A stretch of DNA of 5,868 nucleotides from Acidobacteriota bacterium (GTDB lineage: Bacteria; Acidobacteriota; HRBIN11): contig JANXAA010000153.1 of NCBI GenBank assembly GCA_025061865.1, forward strand, positions 1 through 5,868, given 5' to 3'. The first letter of the stretch is position 1. Every line of letters starts with the position of its first letter. Shown piece by piece: positions 4,971 through 5,868 of the stretch. Made by a program: the position numbers and the translations under genes. The notes under the pieces are model-generated. The model ran no database searches, was not told the DNA's origin, and worked only from the letters and a program-made list of their open reading frames with translations.

Positions 4971-5750
4971 CTACTGCATAAGGCCCCGATGGAGCCACAG
5001 GTAGAGGCCGACGAATTCGCCGACGATCGTCACGACCATTGCCGCATAGAGGATGCCCGTCGCCGATTGGGTCGAGCGGATCTTAGCCGTCTGGTAGACC
5101 ATCCAGGCCAGGACTGGGGCCAGCAGGAGACTGAAACCCCACCGCTGGAGCAGGAAGACTGTGTCTAAGCTCCACCTGGCCAGGAAGTCTCGGTGGCGGT
5201 CCCAGTCGTGGAGGGTCCATCCGACGGCCCAGGCCAGGCGGGCCAGGGCGATCCCCAAATAGGCCAGGCTGATCCGTTCCAAGGCCCGAATACTCAGGCT
5301 CGGACGGACCAAATACCAGTGACCGACGACCATCGCCGTACTGACCGAGCCCATCAGGAGAGCTGTCAAGAGGAGTGTCCCGCCGGCGGCGAGCCTGCTC
5401 GATACGCCTACCACGCCGGGTAGGTGTGGGGCGACGGCCGCGCCCCATCCGAGAGCCGCCAGGGGGACCGACCACCATAGGACCTGGGCCCAGCGAATCG
5501 GCAGGAGCCACGCCGTTCCCCCCCAGACGACTGCCAGGATGAGCCACGTCCAATGCGCCGCCCACAAGCTGGGGGTAACGGTCTGGGTCTGCGGGGACAG
5601 GCCGGCCGTCCCGAGGAGGACGAGACCGGCCGCACACAGACTGATGAGGACGAACAGCCCGACGCCCGTTTGACGGACGCGGATCAGACTCAAACTCAAG
5701 ACAGCGCCGAGTGCCAGGCTCATCAGGCCCACGTAGAAGACCGAAACCAT
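4971..5750 (-). CDS. Conserved eight-helix membrane protein of unknown function
   Basis: A 259-residue integral membrane protein. About eight hydrophobic segments are visible at residues 3-23, 29-50, 64-84, 88-108, 119-147, 160-180, 197-220 and 231-253. Two stretches look like family signatures: SVSTAMVVGHWYLVRPSLSI (135-154), with a histidine inside the fifth helix, and KIRSTQSATGILYAA (223-237), followed by a buried glutamate in VGEFVGLYL. I recall similar GHWYLV proteins annotated as hypothetical in several bacterial phyla but know no assigned function. H66 and H144 lie in helices and could bind haem or a quinone, which is speculation. The frame is open up to an ATG at 5837, but that would add 29 residues encoded by the palindromic repeat. 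ATG 5750 (MVSVFYVGLM) places the first helix at the N-terminus and is preferred, although no clear ribosome binding site precedes it. It is convergent with the LuxE-like gene and has no visible operon partner. Confidence 0.82.
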   Translation of the reverse strand: MVSVFYVGLMSLALGAVLSLSLIRVRQTGVGLFVLISLCAAGLVLLGTAGLSPQTQTVTPSLWAAHWTWLILAVVWGGTAWLLPIRWAQVLWWSVPLAALGWGAAVAPHLPGVVGVSSRLAAGGTLLLTALLMGSVSTAMVVGHWYLVRPSLSIRALERISLAYLGIALARLAWAVGWTLHDWDRHRDFLARWSLDTVFLLQRWGFSLLLAPVLAWMVYQTAKIRSTQSATGILYAAMVVTIVGEFVGLYLWLHRGLMQ

Positions 5751-5769
5751 GGCTTGAAACGAGGTACCC

Positions 5770-5854
5770 AGAATGAGGGATGAGACATGTGGACTGTGAA
5801 TCCGAAATTGGAAAATTCCCCATTTCTCACTCCCCACTCCTCATCCCTCATTCT
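5770..5854. repeat. Palindromic element of inverted 7-base repeat arrays upstream of the membrane gene
   Basis: AGAATGAGGGATGAG (5770-5784) is repeated exactly, inverted, at 5840-5854. Each arm belongs to an array of 7-base units. Plus strand: AATGAGG (5772-5778), GATGAGA, CATGTGG, ACTGTGA (to 5799). Minus strand, reading from 5852 down: AATGAGG, GATGAGG, AGTGGGG, AGTGAGA, AATGGGG (to 5818). An AT-rich centre (5800-5817) separates them. Units match arrays 1 and 2 in period and in T at the third place. The element lies in what would be the 5' leader of the membrane gene if transcription begins beyond it; I see no clear promoter. Confidence 0.65.
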
Positions 5855-5868
5855 CTTTCCTGCTCCCC

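Noticed and set aside
4582..4998. A 138-residue minus-strand open frame over the gap between the convergent genes
   Set aside because: It starts inside the membrane gene and ends antisense to the LuxE-like gene. It has no recognisable domain or ribosome binding site, and stop-free frames are common at this GC content.
5751..5837. A 29-residue N-terminal extension of the membrane protein from ATG 5837
   Set aside because: It is encoded by the palindromic repeat and would place a polar stretch before the first helix; ATG 5750 gives a normal membrane protein start.

Overview
The window comes from a GC-rich bacterial chromosome (about 60-65% GC by eye) with strong C/G-ending codon preference and compact gene packing. 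No ribosomal or other phylogenetic marker is present. The HEPN/nucleotidyltransferase pair and the conserved but poorly characterised membrane protein would suit a deep-branching or thermophilic bacterium, but I cannot place it taxonomically from the sequence alone.

Layout. Positions 2-517 (+) hold the C-terminal third of an NAD(P)-dependent aldehyde dehydrogenase whose catalytic-cysteine half lies upstream of the window. A 111-base gap follows, with a GC-rich hairpin and a short array of 7-base repeats. Positions 629-2623 (+) encode an exported protein built almost entirely of tetratricopeptide repeats. A second 7-base repeat array starts on its stop codon. Positions 2758-4632 (+) form a tightly overlapping three-gene cassette: a HEPN-domain protein, a minimal nucleotidyltransferase (MNT, GTG start, 26-base overlap) and a LuxE-family acyl-protein synthetase (ATGA overlap). 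A 338-base gap (4633-4970) separates it from a convergent gene on the minus strand (5750-4971), an eight-helix membrane protein of unknown function. Upstream of that gene the 7-base repeats recur on both strands as a palindromic element (about 5770-5854).

How the parts may fit. HEPN/MNT pairs are established toxin-antitoxin-like modules in which the MNT can AMPylate the HEPN partner. Here the pair is joined by overlapping reading frames to an enzyme whose family activates fatty acids as acyl-AMP and carries them on a C-terminal cysteine. The LuxE-like protein keeps that cysteine (Cys359, five residues from the end), but no LuxC-type reductase is in the window; the only aldehyde enzyme is the ALDH fragment, separated by the TPR gene. 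Functional coupling of the three overlapping genes is inferred from gene structure only.

The two most unusual signals are the gene-boundary 7-base repeats, which keep strict 7-base phase, and the HEPN-MNT-LuxE cassette. Several inverted repeats around the 3' half of the LuxE-like gene and the gap after it are also recorded.
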